Assembly (NCBI GenBank): GCA_016935365.1
Contig: JAFGRB010000366.1
Span: 28,088 to 92,087, forward strand
From: Deltaproteobacteria bacterium
GTDB taxonomy: Bacteria > Myxococcota > B64-G9
DNA length: 64,000 nucleotides
Direction of reading: 5' to 3'
Position 1 is the first letter of the stretch. The number at the start of each line of letters is the position of its first letter. The notes beneath the pieces are model-generated. The model was given only the letters and a program-made list of their open reading frames with translations, searched no databases and was not told the DNA's origin. Below are positions 27,401 to 35,729 of this stretch, in pieces. A program made the translations under genes and the position numbers.

Positions 27401-28242
27401 CAGCCGCAGTCTCCCGGAGCGGTCTTCGACGGATCGAAGGGGCAGTCGTCGATGCAGTCGGGCGTGCCGTCGTTGTCGCTGTCGTCGGTCGAGTCGACAA
27501 CCCCGCAGCCGCAGATCCCGGGCGAGGTCTTGTTGGGGTCCATAGGACACCCGTCCAGACAGTCCACCGTCCCGTCCCCATCGCTGTCGGTCGAGGTCTC
27601 CGGCACACCGCAGCCGCAGACGCCCGGGGTCGTCTTGTTGGGATCGTTGGGGCAGCCATCCTGGCAGTTGGGGGTTCCGTCCGAGTCGCTGTCGGTGTCC
27701 GGGATGCCGCAACCGCAGACGCCGGCCGCGGTCTTGCTCGGATCGTTGGGGCAGCCGTCGTTGCAGTCTGGTGTGCCGTCCGAGTCGCTGTCCGTGTCCG
27801 GCACACCGCAGCCGCAGATCCCGGCGTCGGTCTTGTCCGGGTCGGCCGGGCAGCCGTCGTTGCAGTCTGGCGTGCCGTCCGAGTCGCCGTCCGTGTCCGG
27901 AACGCCGCAGCCGCAGGTGCCGGCGTCGGTCTTGTCCGGGTCGTTGGGGCAGCCGTCGCGGCAGTCGGGCGTCCCGTCGGAGTCGCGGTCCGAGTCGTTG
28001 ACGTCGCAGCCGCAGATCCCGGGGCTCGTCTTGTTGGGATCGTCGGGGCACTCGTCGCATGCATCCGGCGTGCCGTCGCGATCCCGGTCCAGGTTGTCGT
28101 CGCCGCTCGCGCAGACATCGTCTGCATTGCATACACCGTCGTTGTCGTCGTCCGGACAGCCGCTGGCGGTGCTGTCGCTGCAAGCGGATACGAGCCAGGC
28201 CAGCGACAATAGAATGGCCAGAATGGAGAATATCGATCTCAT
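24478..28242 (-). CDS. thrombospondin-3/C-type lectin/fibrinogen-like surface lipoprotein
   Basis: A 1254-residue lipoprotein (signal ending LVSAC, Cys21). Residues about 30-370 contain eight 33-35-residue calcium-binding repeats of the type [10 protein letters not shown]...[16 protein letters not shown]. MopE-like [17 protein letters not shown] elements are interspersed. Two C-type lectin domains follow (about 690-810 and 860-1000). The second has EPND and WND motifs, the calcium/mannose-type set; the first has APDN and WND. The end is a fibrinogen-like domain ([24 protein letters not shown]). A surface adhesin or glycan-binding protein is likely. GAGGAG precedes the ATG and a strong promoter lies upstream. 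Confidence 0.9.
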   Translation of the reverse strand: MRSIFSILAILLSLAWLVSACSDSTASGCPDDDNDGVCNADDVCASGDDNLDRDRDGTPDACDECPDDPNKTSPGICGCDVNDSDRDSDGTPDCRDGCPNDPDKTDAGTCGCGVPDTDGDSDGTPDCNDGCPADPDKTDAGICGCGVPDTDSDSDGTPDCNDGCPNDPSKTAAGVCGCGIPDTDSDSDGTPNCQDGCPNDPNKTTPGVCGCGVPETSTDSDGDGTVDCLDGCPMDPNKTSPGICGCGVVDSTDDSDNDGTPDCIDDCPFDPSKTAPGDCGCGNPDTDTDGDGTADCIDECPEDPDKVDAGFCGCGNPDTDRDGDGIPDCVDTCPDDPREDPDGDGSCGSDDCQPYDPQGHPGALDICNGRDDDCNGIVDDGYCTLGCADGEREGFRDEVVFPDIAACSGSWSLPGVLIKAGPACEHRSGDDSSNPEGVGCNVADLCQPGWHVCNNAADVTAHNPGGCVGATETGDGNLFFIARQSGPGSFNCNATGWNDVYGCGNFGSTVQPSCAPLDHGTGDLCSSVGTPWSCGTDSGREALYITKTAPHFGGVLCCRDLVDCTGDPDADGDGILDGCDPCPQDTDNDADGDGFCAGQDNCPTVFNPGQTDADGDGLGDACDEDDDGDGSLDGDDCAPLNPDIYPGAPERCNSLDDDCDGRLDEGQGTCPCVIEEWHGHTYMFCPEEINWDTARNTCHSYTGYHLAVMESSEENDQIWFWIEGRLSGVTAWHGLNDVATEGTWVWENGSDATYRNWETGAPDNAGDEDCGTWRTNHNGEWNDIACSFQEAYVCEAPCGGEPDSDDDGFADECDCAPYDPSIHPDAEEVANGKDDNCDGVIDEGLAGNCVTEARDGRHYLFCPDAVDWPTARDSCLALGYELVWVEDSAENTWIVQRALANIGAGQYPWHGFNDRSQEAAWVWDNGQPVTFTNWNTGEPNDSAGEDCGHFYLDGSAPYRWNDIGCELLRPYVCKRVHCPFDLDDDLDGDGVCGNEDTCPDVYNPEQTFAACSARSSCMEILAAGESIGDGMYWIEVGGIRSRVYCDMSTLGGGWTMVAIYGTDGRPVAWGGNDYPRPGASSYGRVNLDVVDPARNNSGIANYSIDARLLFTASNREVLAYVGGSTDDFIYGTLPAGCNFFDGASWCIENTYGPFTLFRSDGSDLTTNAYACTTAHGQSGFSGDPYNEFGLHLLDGLDNAADYHCHATASTLGHQNDGRLFTTFENSAGSYWQNAVHSHFNETGVHNQPGALFIR
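27230..28090 (-). repeat. tandem calcium-binding repeats within the lectin lipoprotein gene
   Basis: About eight tandem units of 99-105 bp, each coding a CPxDPxKTxxGxCGCG core and a DSDGTPDC acidic loop. The units are similar at DNA level but not identical. Boundaries are approximate because the units grade into MopE-like sequence at the 3' side of the gene. Confidence 0.85.
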
Positions 28243-28296
28243 GTCCTCGCTCCTCGCGGTCTTCGACCGTAGCTATGAGAGCCGAAAAGAGAATGC

Positions 28297-28325
28297 ATTC
28301 TACGCCCAACTGACTGAATCGTCAA
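28297..28325 (-). promoter_or_regulatory. strong sigma70-type promoter of the lectin lipoprotein gene
   Basis: On the minus strand TTGACG (28325-28320), exactly 17 bases, TAGAAT (28302-28297). Both boxes match 5 of 6 consensus bases. The ATG is at 28242 and a GAGGAG ribosome site at 28255-28250. Confidence 0.72.
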
Positions 28326-28334
28326 TCGGATTCG

Positions 28335-28366
28335 TGAAGAGGTGAAGAGGTGAAGAGGCGAAGAGG
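28335..28366. repeat. 8-bp tandem repeat upstream of the lectin lipoprotein promoter
   Basis: Four direct units of TGAAGAGG (28335-28342, 28343-28350, 28351-28358) with the last one as CGAAGAGG (28359-28366). The array ends 10 bases upstream of the -35 box at 28325, in the 165-base gap between two minus-strand genes. Confidence 0.85.
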
Positions 28367-28407
28367 TGTCCTGCCGACGGTGTCTGCGGGCTCGCTGCGG
28401 AGCGCGC

Positions 28408-30303
28408 TCAGGGGTTGACCGAGATGGACGCGTCGGCGGGCTGCGACATGGCGTTGTAGGTGTCGAAGACCACCAGGCGCACCACGTAGGTGCCCACGAG
28501 GTCCGGCACGAAGGATGTCGTGGGTCCTTCCGAGCTCGACAGCACTGCCAGGCTGGGATCGCCCTGGGGGGTCTGGGGCTTGAAGAGGAAGGACCAGGAG
28601 TAGGTAGCCACGCTGTCGCCGGCGTCGGGATCGAAGCTTTGGGTGCCGTCCAGGTAGACCGTCTCCATCCCGTTGATCACCTGGCTGGGCGGGTCGACGA
28701 TCGCCACCGGAGGCATGTTGGTCGGGGTGCCGCTGCTGATGGCCAGCAGGACGTAGGGGTTGCTGTCGTTGGGGCTGTCGTGGGCGATGTCCAGCTGGCC
28801 GACCTCGTCCCGGATCGCGGTGTTGTCGGTGAACTTGATCGTGAACACGGTCGACTCACCCGGCGACATCACGAGGGGATTGGTCGGAAAGTCGCCCGGC
28901 AGGCCGAGCAGCTCGAAGACCGGCGGATCGCCCGGGTTGCTCGAGAAGGCGATCGCCGAGACGGTCAGGTCGGCGTAGCCCACGTTGCGCAGGGTCACGT
29001 CCTGCTGGGCGCTCGCCCCCTGCTCGACGCCGATGAACTCGACCAGATCGGGCGGAGACACGTCCAGGTCCGGTCTGACCGCACCGCCCAGCTCCACGAC
29101 GACCCGCGGCGAGTCGGGATCGTTGCTGTAGATGATCACCGAGCCGTCGTCCTGGCCCGAGTCGACCGGTGCATAGGTGACGGACAGCGTCTCCTGGCCG
29201 CCGATGTCTATCTCGAAGCCATCACTGCGGTCGATGGAGAACTCGCCGGCGACCGTTCCGCCTGTGACTTCCAGGCCCTCGATCACGAGCACGGCCGTGC
29301 CGCGGTTGTTGATGCTGACCTCTTCCGTGGCTTGCTCGCCCTGGACCACGCCGGTGAACGGAATCTGCTCCGGGTTGACCTGGATGTCGGGAGAGGCTGC
29401 ATTGGCCAGGGCGCGGATCGAGAAAGTACCGTCCGGATAGCCCGTCTGGACGAGATCCGCGTCGTCGGTCTCCAGGTCCATGCCGGTGTTGTCGAAGCCG
29501 GTCTCGGTCGGCGCATACAGCAGGCTGAACATCTGATCCTCGCCTGGCTCGAGCGCAATGTCCTCCTCGGCCGGCTCGAGCATCCGGAAGTCCGTCGAAT
29601 CGAAGCGCTCGTCGAAAACGAAGCCTCGCATGTTGAGCGGGATGTTGCCCGCGTTCCGCAGCAGGGCGTTCAGCTCCCGGTTGTGCCCTGGAGAGATGTC
29701 GCAGAAGTTGAGCGACACCCTGACCGGGTGCTCGTTGGTCGCCACGTCGCGGACGATCTGGCAGACAGGTGTACCCGAGCCAGGGCAGGACTCGTCCTGC
29801 TGGCAGACGACCTCCAGCTCGGCATTCGGCGGTGCGCCCGTACCGCTGAGCTGGATCTCGCACTGGTTGAAGTCCGAGGGGCAGTCGTCGCGGTCGTTAG
29901 TGATGATCTCCAGGATGTCGAAGTCGCTGGCATCCTCGGTGGCCGGGCTGTACTGGACCACCAGCTCGATGGAGCCTCCCAGGCCCACCACACCGGCCGC
30001 CTCGACGATCTCCCCGCTCTCTGGATCGAGCATGCCCAGCAGCTCGAAGGGACTCGGATCCCCGCGCACGCCGAGTTGATCCAGCGTCAAACCGACGCGG
30101 CCCGCGTTGGACACGACCAGGCTTCGAGTCTGCGGGTAGCCGACCGCCACCTGATCGAACTGCAGGGCGGTCTTGTCGACCTCCAGCTCGGGCCGGCCTC
30201 CGATCTGCTCGTCGCACTCGCAATCGAGCACGGGCCCCGAGCAGAGCAGGACTGTGAGTATCCCCCAGAGCAGCTGCTGGATACGGGACGATCTGCCGAG
30301 CAT
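28408..30303 (-). CDS. choice-of-anchor (ASH-like) repeat lipoprotein with PKD-like C-terminus
   Basis: A 631-residue protein. The start at 30303 has GGAGG 5 bases upstream; in-frame codons further up are less likely. The signal ends PVLDC. The body is about five ASH/HYDIN-like immunoglobulin-fold modules (LQFDQVAVGYPQTRSLVVSN; IPFTGVVQGEQATEEVSINN; VEFIGVEQGASAQQDVTLRN). The last 110 residues look PKD-like (PPVAIVDPPSQVINGMETVY; QSFDPDAGDSVATYSWSF). No catalytic motif was seen. Such proteins are abundant in myxobacterial envelopes and probably act as structural or binding scaffolds. It follows the M24 peptidase gene by 57 bases. Confidence 0.83.
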   Translation of the reverse strand: MLGRSSRIQQLLWGILTVLLCSGPVLDCECDEQIGGRPELEVDKTALQFDQVAVGYPQTRSLVVSNAGRVGLTLDQLGVRGDPSPFELLGMLDPESGEIVEAAGVVGLGGSIELVVQYSPATEDASDFDILEIITNDRDDCPSDFNQCEIQLSGTGAPPNAELEVVCQQDESCPGSGTPVCQIVRDVATNEHPVRVSLNFCDISPGHNRELNALLRNAGNIPLNMRGFVFDERFDSTDFRMLEPAEEDIALEPGEDQMFSLLYAPTETGFDNTGMDLETDDADLVQTGYPDGTFSIRALANAASPDIQVNPEQIPFTGVVQGEQATEEVSINNRGTAVLVIEGLEVTGGTVAGEFSIDRSDGFEIDIGGQETLSVTYAPVDSGQDDGSVIIYSNDPDSPRVVVELGGAVRPDLDVSPPDLVEFIGVEQGASAQQDVTLRNVGYADLTVSAIAFSSNPGDPPVFELLGLPGDFPTNPLVMSPGESTVFTIKFTDNTAIRDEVGQLDIAHDSPNDSNPYVLLAISSGTPTNMPPVAIVDPPSQVINGMETVYLDGTQSFDPDAGDSVATYSWSFLFKPQTPQGDPSLAVLSSSEGPTTSFVPDLVGTYVVRLVVFDTYNAMSQPADASISVNP

Positions 30304-30360
30304 GGGAGCCTCCATGCGAAGTTTGCGCCATCCTAGCACGCTGTCCGGCCTGCAGGCAAC

Positions 30361-31545
30361 TCAGCCGATACGCACGAGCTCCTCCTGCTCGGCCCCGGCG
30401 ACGACCACCTCTCCCTGCCGGGTGATGAAGACGTCGATCTCGCTGCGGGCTGCCATCTCTCCCGGCAGATAGATGCCCGGCTCGATCGAGAAGCAGATTC
30501 CCGGCACGAGCATACGCTCGTCCCGGGTCTCCAGGTTGTCGATGTTCACGCCGTTTCCGTGGACCACCTCGCCGATGGAGTGGCCCGTGCGGTGGATGAA
30601 GTACGGCCCGAAGCCCGCCTTCTCGACCACCCGCCGGCACGCGTCGTCCACCTCGTAGCCACAGCAGGGCTCTCCCTTGGCGAACCGCTCGCGCACAAAG
30701 GCCAGGGCCGCCTTGCGCGCATCGCGGACCAGCTCGAAGATCTCGATGTACCTGGCGGGCGGCTCTCCCGGCCCCACGTAGCCACACCAGGTGATGTCGT
30801 AGAAGATGGCACCCGGCTGCTTCAGCTTGGCCCACAGGTCGATCAGCACGCTCTGGCCCTCGCCGAACTCGACGCTGTTTTCGGGAGTCGGCTCGAAGTG
30901 AGGATCTGCCGGATGGGCGTCCACACCCACGATGGGAAACTCGCCCATGCAGTCCAGCCCCTCCTCCTCGAAACGCCTCACGATCCACTGCTGGAGCTCG
31001 TACTCCGTGAGCGATCTCCCGTCGCGGACGAACTCGGCGATCCGCTCGAAGGCCTGGTCCTTGATGCGCTGGATCTTCTCGCCGGCCTCCAGGTGGGAGC
31101 GGTAGCCGGCCTCGTCGATCACCGCCTCGAAGGTCTGGACCAGATCGGCGCTCGAGACCACCTCGCAGCCCAAGCTGCGAACCAGGTCCACGGTGCCGCC
31201 GTCCACGGTCGAGACATAGGGGATCGCCGCCCCGGGCGAGTACTGCATGGCCACTTTCCCGGCCCCCTGCAGCATGGTCCGCAGCTGCTCCTCGAGCTCT
31301 CTCCAGCTCAGATAGAGACGGCCGGCGCCCGGCAGGGCGTCAAGCTTGTGGGGCTCGACCTTGTGGGCCAGCCTCACGGGCTCCCCCCTGGCCGGGATCC
31401 AGTACCACCAGCGGCGCGAGGTGAACTTGCCGAAGTCCATGCCCAGCACGCGGTAGGCGATCGGATCGCGGTTGTGGAAGTCATAGAGCAGCCAGCCATC
31501 GATGCCGGCTTTCTGCAGCTCTGCCTGTATTCGGTCGAGATCCAT
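30361..31545 (-). CDS. M24 family metallopeptidase (Xaa-Pro aminopeptidase-like)
   Basis: A 394-residue cytoplasmic protein; the ATG at 31545 has AGGAGG 7 bases upstream. The C-terminal pita-bread domain has the five metal ligands: Asp in VLIDLWAK, Asp in FYDITWCGYVG, His in HRTGHSIGEVVHGNG, Glu in SIEPGIYLPGE and Glu near the end in TRQGEVVV. The N-terminal creatinase-like domain binds substrate. Family members cleave Xaa-Pro bonds or related dipeptides. It lies 32 bases downstream of the alpha/beta hydrolase gene and may share its transcript. Confidence 0.9.
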   Translation of the reverse strand: MDLDRIQAELQKAGIDGWLLYDFHNRDPIAYRVLGMDFGKFTSRRWWYWIPARGEPVRLAHKVEPHKLDALPGAGRLYLSWRELEEQLRTMLQGAGKVAMQYSPGAAIPYVSTVDGGTVDLVRSLGCEVVSSADLVQTFEAVIDEAGYRSHLEAGEKIQRIKDQAFERIAEFVRDGRSLTEYELQQWIVRRFEEEGLDCMGEFPIVGVDAHPADPHFEPTPENSVEFGEGQSVLIDLWAKLKQPGAIFYDITWCGYVGPGEPPARYIEIFELVRDARKAALAFVRERFAKGEPCCGYEVDDACRRVVEKAGFGPYFIHRTGHSIGEVVHGNGVNIDNLETRDERMLVPGICFSIEPGIYLPGEMAARSEIDVFITRQGEVVVAGAEQEELVRIG

Positions 31546-31577
31546 CCATTTGCCTCCTGTCGAGTGACTCGCGTGCT

Positions 31578-32333
31578 TCAGCCGAGCGCCGCTCTCAAGA
31601 AACCGACCGCCTGGTCGGTGATATGGGCCAGCGCGTCCGGAGCCGAGAAGCGATGGTCGGCACCCAGCACGATCTCGAGCTCGGCCCTGCCTTCGCTCGC
31701 CGCCCATAGCGCGCGCGCGTCTTCCGCCGGGACGATCTCGTCTTCCTCTCCATGCAGGATCAGCCAGGGGCAGACCACCCGCCCGGCCGCGGCCAGCACC
31801 TCCACCCGCTCGCCGTCCTCGACCAGGCTATAACCGACCGGCTCCGACTCGAGCCGCAGCCAGCCCTTCCGGCGCCAGGCGGCCAGCCCCTTCGGGCCCG
31901 CGATGCGCTCGGCCAGTCGATCGGTGCGGGCCAGGGCTGCCAGGCTGACGAGACCCGCGATGCCCTCACCCGCAGTGCCTGCGACCAGGATGGCGACCGC
32001 GGCCCCCATACTCGAGCCCACCAGGGCCACCCGCTCGACGTCCGTCCTCTGCCGCAGCTCGCGGATCGCGGACCGGCACTCGTTCACCTGGCGGGTGAAG
32101 GTCAGACCGAGCAGATCGCCCGCGCTCTCGCCCCTGCCCTGGAAGTCGAAGCGCAGCACCGCGTAGCCCATCTCGCACAGGCGGGCTGCGATCCCGACGT
32201 GCTTGGCGCTGTCCTTGGACGAGAGCATGCCGTGACAGATGACCACGCCAAGAGCCGCGGGCTCCTCAGGTCTGTGAAGCGCGGCTGCCAGCTTCACCTC
32301 GCCGGGCCCATCGAAGAAGAAGCGCTCCTCCAC
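31578..32333 (-). CDS. alpha/beta hydrolase (esterase/lipase-like)
   Basis: A 251-residue cytoplasmic protein beginning at a GTG (32333) with GAGAGG upstream. The oxyanion segment is ICHGMLSSKD, the nucleophile elbow is GSSMG, the acid is Asp in LHGEEDEIVP and the base is His in GADHRF. This layout is typical of the dienelactone hydrolase-like and serine-esterase hydrolases with a small cap. The substrate is unknown. It sits 10 bases past the stop of the FadL-like porin, consistent with lipid or hydrophobic-compound uptake and cleavage; that link is inference from position. Confidence 0.88.
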   Translation of the reverse strand: MEERFFFDGPGEVKLAAALHRPEEPAALGVVICHGMLSSKDSAKHVGIAARLCEMGYAVLRFDFQGRGESAGDLLGLTFTRQVNECRSAIRELRQRTDVERVALVGSSMGAAVAILVAGTAGEGIAGLVSLAALARTDRLAERIAGPKGLAAWRRKGWLRLESEPVGYSLVEDGERVEVLAAAGRVVCPWLILHGEEDEIVPAEDARALWAASEGRAELEIVLGADHRFSAPDALAHITDQAVGFLRAALG

Positions 32334-32342
32334 TTTTGCCTC

Positions 32343-33785
32343 TCACAGGTCCGCCGAGCCGGCCAGACCGAAGGTCAGGGTGTGGGCGCAGACGTCCGTC
32401 CTGGACGGCAGCGCCCCGAAGATCTCGTTCATGTTGAAGGTGTCTCCAGTGCCATAGACATAGGTGATCGTCACCGAGGTCGTCGAGCGCTCTCCGATCC
32501 GGCCGGCCCCCACGCTCAGCCCGAAGCGGAGCAAGCGCGGCAGGAAGAGCGCGTCGAGGCGGGAATCCATGTCCCTGTCGTAGAAGTCCTGATCCACGGT
32601 CGAGAAGTCGGTGAAGACGCCCAGCCGGGCCATCCAGTTGCCGAACAGATAGACCTCCGCGCCAGCATTGACGTTGAGCACCCAGCTGTTCTGGCGCTCC
32701 ATGTTCGGGATGAGAGCCCGGTCCGGGTCCATGATCTCGTTGCCCTCGGGGTCGGTCGGGTAGACGCCGGCACCCTCGATCAGCAGGAAGCGATCCTGGG
32801 GGAGATGGAAGGACAGGTCGAGGGCCACGGCCCAGGACTCCGGCACGCAGTATGCAGCGCCGGCTGCGATGGCCAGGGGCAGCTTGTAGTTCATGGTCGC
32901 CCTGTCGGTCTCGATGCGGTCGACGTAGCCCGGAAGATCCGGTGTGACCGCCGGGTTGCCCTGGTCGTCTTCCAGGTACGAGCTGCCGATCATGAACATC
33001 TTGACCTGGGAGTACAGGGTGCCCAGCGTGGGGCTGCGCAGGTTCAGGCCGAGGACGAAGTGATCCGTCACCAGGTACTGCACGCCGGCCTGCGCCAGGA
33101 TCGTCAGGCTCAGGCCCGAGTGCTCGTAGGTCTCGGCGCCGTAGAGGTAGTACAGGTTGTGCAGCTCGTCCTCCACGGCCACCTTGAGCCCCAGGTTGCT
33201 GCGCTGGTCCGAGAGGTGCGCCAGGAGAAAGACCGACAGGCCCAGGCGCAGCCTGCCCCACAGGGAGATCCCGTAGCCGAACCCCGCCCAGTAGGTCAGC
33301 TCCTCGGCGAACAGGGTGCCCTTGAGCTCGAAGGGATAGATCCCGATCGACTCGTCGATCTTGGCCTCGAACTTGTCGAAGTCGGGCACGATGAGCCCGG
33401 CCGACAGGACGTGGTGAAAGTCGTCCGCTCCCTGGTTCTCGTCCAGGGGGAGGGTGTAGACGACCGAGGCAGGAAAAGTCGAGAAGGACTCGCTGCCCAT
33501 GTCCGTCTGCAGGCCCACGTCCATGTTCAGCAGGCGTTCGTATTGCTCCCAGTGCGCCTGGTAGAGGCTGGCGCTCAGGCTTAGCCCGCGCTTGTAGAGC
33601 CCGGCCAGGCCGGCCGGGTTGTAGAACAGGCTCGCCGGATCGCCGGTCATGGCGGTGAAGGCCCCGCCCATGCCGGCGGCCTTCTCGCCCACCAGGTAGT
33701 TCTGGCGGTTCAAGTCGCGCGCCTGCGAAAACGCCGCGACGAGCAGGATGCTGCCGGTGGCAATGGAGAATGCGGCTCTTCTCAT
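32343..33785 (-). CDS. FadL/OmpP1-like outer membrane protein
   Basis: A 480-residue exported protein (signal ending SQA). The N-terminal plug-like motif is GEKAAGMGGAFTAMTGDP followed by ASLFYNPAGLAG, the FadL/TodX family signature. The rest is rich in alternating aromatic beta-strands and ends in an aromatic-poor strand. The family forms 14-stranded barrels that transport long-chain fatty acids or aromatic compounds. The reading frame extends 900 bases further upstream, but the ATG at 33785 has a GAGGGG ribosome site and starts the signal peptide, so it is chosen. Confidence 0.88.
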   Translation of the reverse strand: MRRAAFSIATGSILLVAAFSQARDLNRQNYLVGEKAAGMGGAFTAMTGDPASLFYNPAGLAGLYKRGLSLSASLYQAHWEQYERLLNMDVGLQTDMGSESFSTFPASVVYTLPLDENQGADDFHHVLSAGLIVPDFDKFEAKIDESIGIYPFELKGTLFAEELTYWAGFGYGISLWGRLRLGLSVFLLAHLSDQRSNLGLKVAVEDELHNLYYLYGAETYEHSGLSLTILAQAGVQYLVTDHFVLGLNLRSPTLGTLYSQVKMFMIGSSYLEDDQGNPAVTPDLPGYVDRIETDRATMNYKLPLAIAAGAAYCVPESWAVALDLSFHLPQDRFLLIEGAGVYPTDPEGNEIMDPDRALIPNMERQNSWVLNVNAGAEVYLFGNWMARLGVFTDFSTVDQDFYDRDMDSRLDALFLPRLLRFGLSVGAGRIGERSTTSVTITYVYGTGDTFNMNEIFGALPSRTDVCAHTLTFGLAGSADL

Positions 33786-33802
33786 GGCTACCCCCTCGAT
33801 GG

Positions 33803-33832
33803 AAAGTACGCGAGCGGCTGACGGGCTGTCAA
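33803..33832 (-). promoter_or_regulatory. possible promoter of the FadL-like gene
   Basis: On the minus strand TTGACA (33832-33827), 18-base spacer, TACTTT (33808-33803). The -35 box is perfect; the -10 box matches 3 of 6 bases. The ATG is 18 bases below the -10 box. Confidence 0.5.
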
Positions 33833-33860
33833 GCAGCTCCCGATTCGACTGGATGCGGCT

Positions 33861-33889
33861 TTGCGATGCAGTCGCAGGTGCGGTAGAAT
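33861..33889 (+). promoter_or_regulatory. possible promoter of the cysteine-rich lipoprotein gene, near-leaderless
   Basis: TTGCGA (33861-33866), 17-base spacer, TAGAAT (33884-33889). The -10 box is 9 bases ahead of the ATG at 33899; no clear ribosome site lies between. Confidence 0.5.
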
Positions 33890-33898
33890 CACGAGCAG

Positions 33899-35494
33899 AT
33901 GATGCGCTGGCAAGCCCTTCTCCTCTCCTCACTCCTGTTCGCTGCCTGCCGCGAGAGCTACATTCCCTGCGAGCAGCACTGGAACTGCCCCGATGACATG
34001 GTCTGCGACGAGGGCCGTTGCATCCCGGACGATGGCCGGGCGCGGCCCTGCTCGATGGACATGCAGTGCCGACTGGGCGAACGCTGTCGAGACGGCATGT
34101 GCACGACGGACCCTTCCTGCCGCTCGGATGAGGACTGCCCGCCGGGCATGCGCTGTCACATGCTCTCGGGCGACTGCATCCCCGGCAGCCGTCCATGCGG
34201 CTCGGATGCCGACTGCCCCGAAGGCAGCCACTGCGACAGCTCGAGCGGAACGTGCACGATGAACGAGTGCAGCTCGGATGCGGATTGCGCACCCGGTCAG
34301 GTCTGCGATCCCCAGACCGGCACCTGTGCGGCCGGCGGGCCCGAGTGCAGCTCGGATGCGGATTGCATGGCGGGCCAGCGCTGCGACAAGGTGGCCGGCG
34401 TCTGCCGCGCCGGCGGCTGCCTGGCCGACTCGGACTGTCTGGCCGGCCAGTACTGCGATCACGTGACCGGCGTCTGCCGTTACCCCACCGGCGGCTGCCA
34501 GAGCGACGCCGACTGCCCTTCCGGCTCCTGGTGCGACGAGGACAGCGGCGACTGCCGGACCGGCTGCCGCACGGATGCAGACTGCCCCGAGGGCACGACC
34601 TGCGAGCCGTCAAGCGGTATATGCCAGTCGAGCACCGACTGCAGCGGGGACAGCGACTGCCCGGCCGGCCACCGCTGCAACACCACAAGCGGCCTGTGCG
34701 AGCCGGAGCCAGGCCAGGTGCCCGACGGCTCGGCCTGCCAGGCCAACGCCGACTGCCAGAGCGCGAACTGCGTCCCGGTCACCCAGCCGCCGGTCTGTCT
34801 GAGCCCATGCCGCTCGTCGGCCCGCTGCCCGACAAACTGGACCTGCGTCGAGATCACCTCGGCCTGGTACTGCCTGAACGAATCGCTCTACTCCAACATC
34901 GTCGGGCACGGAGTGGACGTGGGCGCGGGCGAGTACGGCCAGTACTGCGCGGGCTCGGCCACCTTCAACCCTTACTGTCACAGCCTGATCTGCCATACCA
35001 ACCTGGGCGTGTGCACCACCGACTGCACGACCAACCTGGACTGCAGCCGGATCGCCGGCTCCATCTGCCGGGTCAACTTCGAGACCGGCATCATGCGGGC
35101 TTACTGCTTTCCCGATCCGGGCCTGCTGCCGATCGGCAGCAGCTGCGACAACGACTACTACTGCGCATTCGGCGTCTGCCTGGCCGGCTACTACATCTGC
35201 TCCGGGGGTTGCTGCTCGACCCGGGACTGCCCGGCCGGATGGGCCTGCGGGCGAATTCAGAGCTCGGACCCTTACGCACCGGGCTATGCCAAGGGCTGCT
35301 TCCCGGCCGACTGGCCGGGCACGGCCAGCACCGGAAGCGCGTGCAGCGCCGACACCCAGTGCGCGAGCGGCATCTGCCTGGACCAGATCTGCTCGGACCT
35401 GTGCTGCACAGACGCGGACTGTCCCTCGCCACTGCGCTGTCAGATCTTCGTGGACGAGAACAACCTCGCGCTCACCCTCTGCCTGACCCCGTGA
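33899..35494 (+). CDS. cysteine-rich repeat lipoprotein (Dickkopf/EGF-like spacing)
   Basis: A 531-residue lipoprotein (signal LLLSSLLFAAC). The N-terminal 300 residues are tandem units of about 22-25 residues of the form CSSDADCPAGQRCDxxTGxC, about ten copies. The second half keeps the C-x-x-DADCxS pattern with longer spacers. No enzymatic motif is seen. Such proteins are frequent in myxobacteria and act as disulfide-rich surface stalks. Many disulfides imply periplasmic oxidation. It may be translated from a near-leaderless transcript: the promoter's -10 box ends 9 bases before the ATG. Confidence 0.82.
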   Translation: MMRWQALLLSSLLFAACRESYIPCEQHWNCPDDMVCDEGRCIPDDGRARPCSMDMQCRLGERCRDGMCTTDPSCRSDEDCPPGMRCHMLSGDCIPGSRPCGSDADCPEGSHCDSSSGTCTMNECSSDADCAPGQVCDPQTGTCAAGGPECSSDADCMAGQRCDKVAGVCRAGGCLADSDCLAGQYCDHVTGVCRYPTGGCQSDADCPSGSWCDEDSGDCRTGCRTDADCPEGTTCEPSSGICQSSTDCSGDSDCPAGHRCNTTSGLCEPEPGQVPDGSACQANADCQSANCVPVTQPPVCLSPCRSSARCPTNWTCVEITSAWYCLNESLYSNIVGHGVDVGAGEYGQYCAGSATFNPYCHSLICHTNLGVCTTDCTTNLDCSRIAGSICRVNFETGIMRAYCFPDPGLLPIGSSCDNDYYCAFGVCLAGYYICSGGCCSTRDCPAGWACGRIQSSDPYAPGYAKGCFPADWPGTASTGSACSADTQCASGICLDQICSDLCCTDADCPSPLRCQIFVDENNLALTLCLTP

Positions 35495-35513
35495 TGGCAG
35501 GGCACGAATCCAC

Positions 35514-35542
35514 TTGACTCGCCCGCACCCTTCCAGTAGCTT
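35514..35542 (+). promoter_or_regulatory. possible promoter of tRNA-Leu
   Basis: TTGACT (35514-35519), 17 bases, TAGCTT (35537-35542). The -10 box matches only 3 of 6 consensus bases, but the -35 box is good and the position, 41 bases before the mature tRNA, fits. Confidence 0.45.
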
Positions 35543-35583
35543 GGCTGGCCGTGACAATTGGATCGGTTTGCCTCAGCCGCGAT

Positions 35584-35667
35584 GCCGAGGTGGCGGAATT
35601 GGTAGACGCGCTAGATTCAGGGTCTAGTGGGGGCAACTCCGTGGGGGTTCGAGTCCCTTCCTCGGCA
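35584..35667 (+). tRNA. tRNA-Leu (CAG)
   Basis: Class II tRNA with a seven-base acceptor stem GCCGAGG paired to CCTCGGC (35661 region), a D arm with GGAATTGGTAGACGC, an anticodon arm CTAGA-TTCAGGG-TCTAG giving anticodon CAG (CUG codons), a long variable arm and a T arm with GGTTCGAGTCC. The 3' CCA is not encoded (ACTC follows). Confidence 0.95.
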
Positions 35668-35676
35668 CTCTTCGCG

Positions 35677-35713
35677 ACAGGGCTTCCCGCCTAGCGGGAG
35701 GCCCTGTTTTTTT
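35677..35713 (+). terminator. strong intrinsic terminator after tRNA-Leu
   Basis: Stem ACAGGGC-T-TCCCGC, loop CTA, GCGGGA-G-GCCCTGT, followed by seven T. One internal mismatch. It lies 10 bases after the tRNA. Confidence 0.93.
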
Positions 35714-35729
35714 AAGTCCGCTTCCGAGG

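Noticed and set aside
28335..28366. Short tandem repeat considered as CRISPR
   Set aside because: No spacers, unit of 8 bp, no cas genes nearby.
33786..34688. Upstream extension of the FadL-like frame
   Set aside because: The ATG at 33785 has a ribosome site and begins the signal peptide; the extra part is Arg/Ser-rich and lies opposite the cysteine-rich lipoprotein gene.
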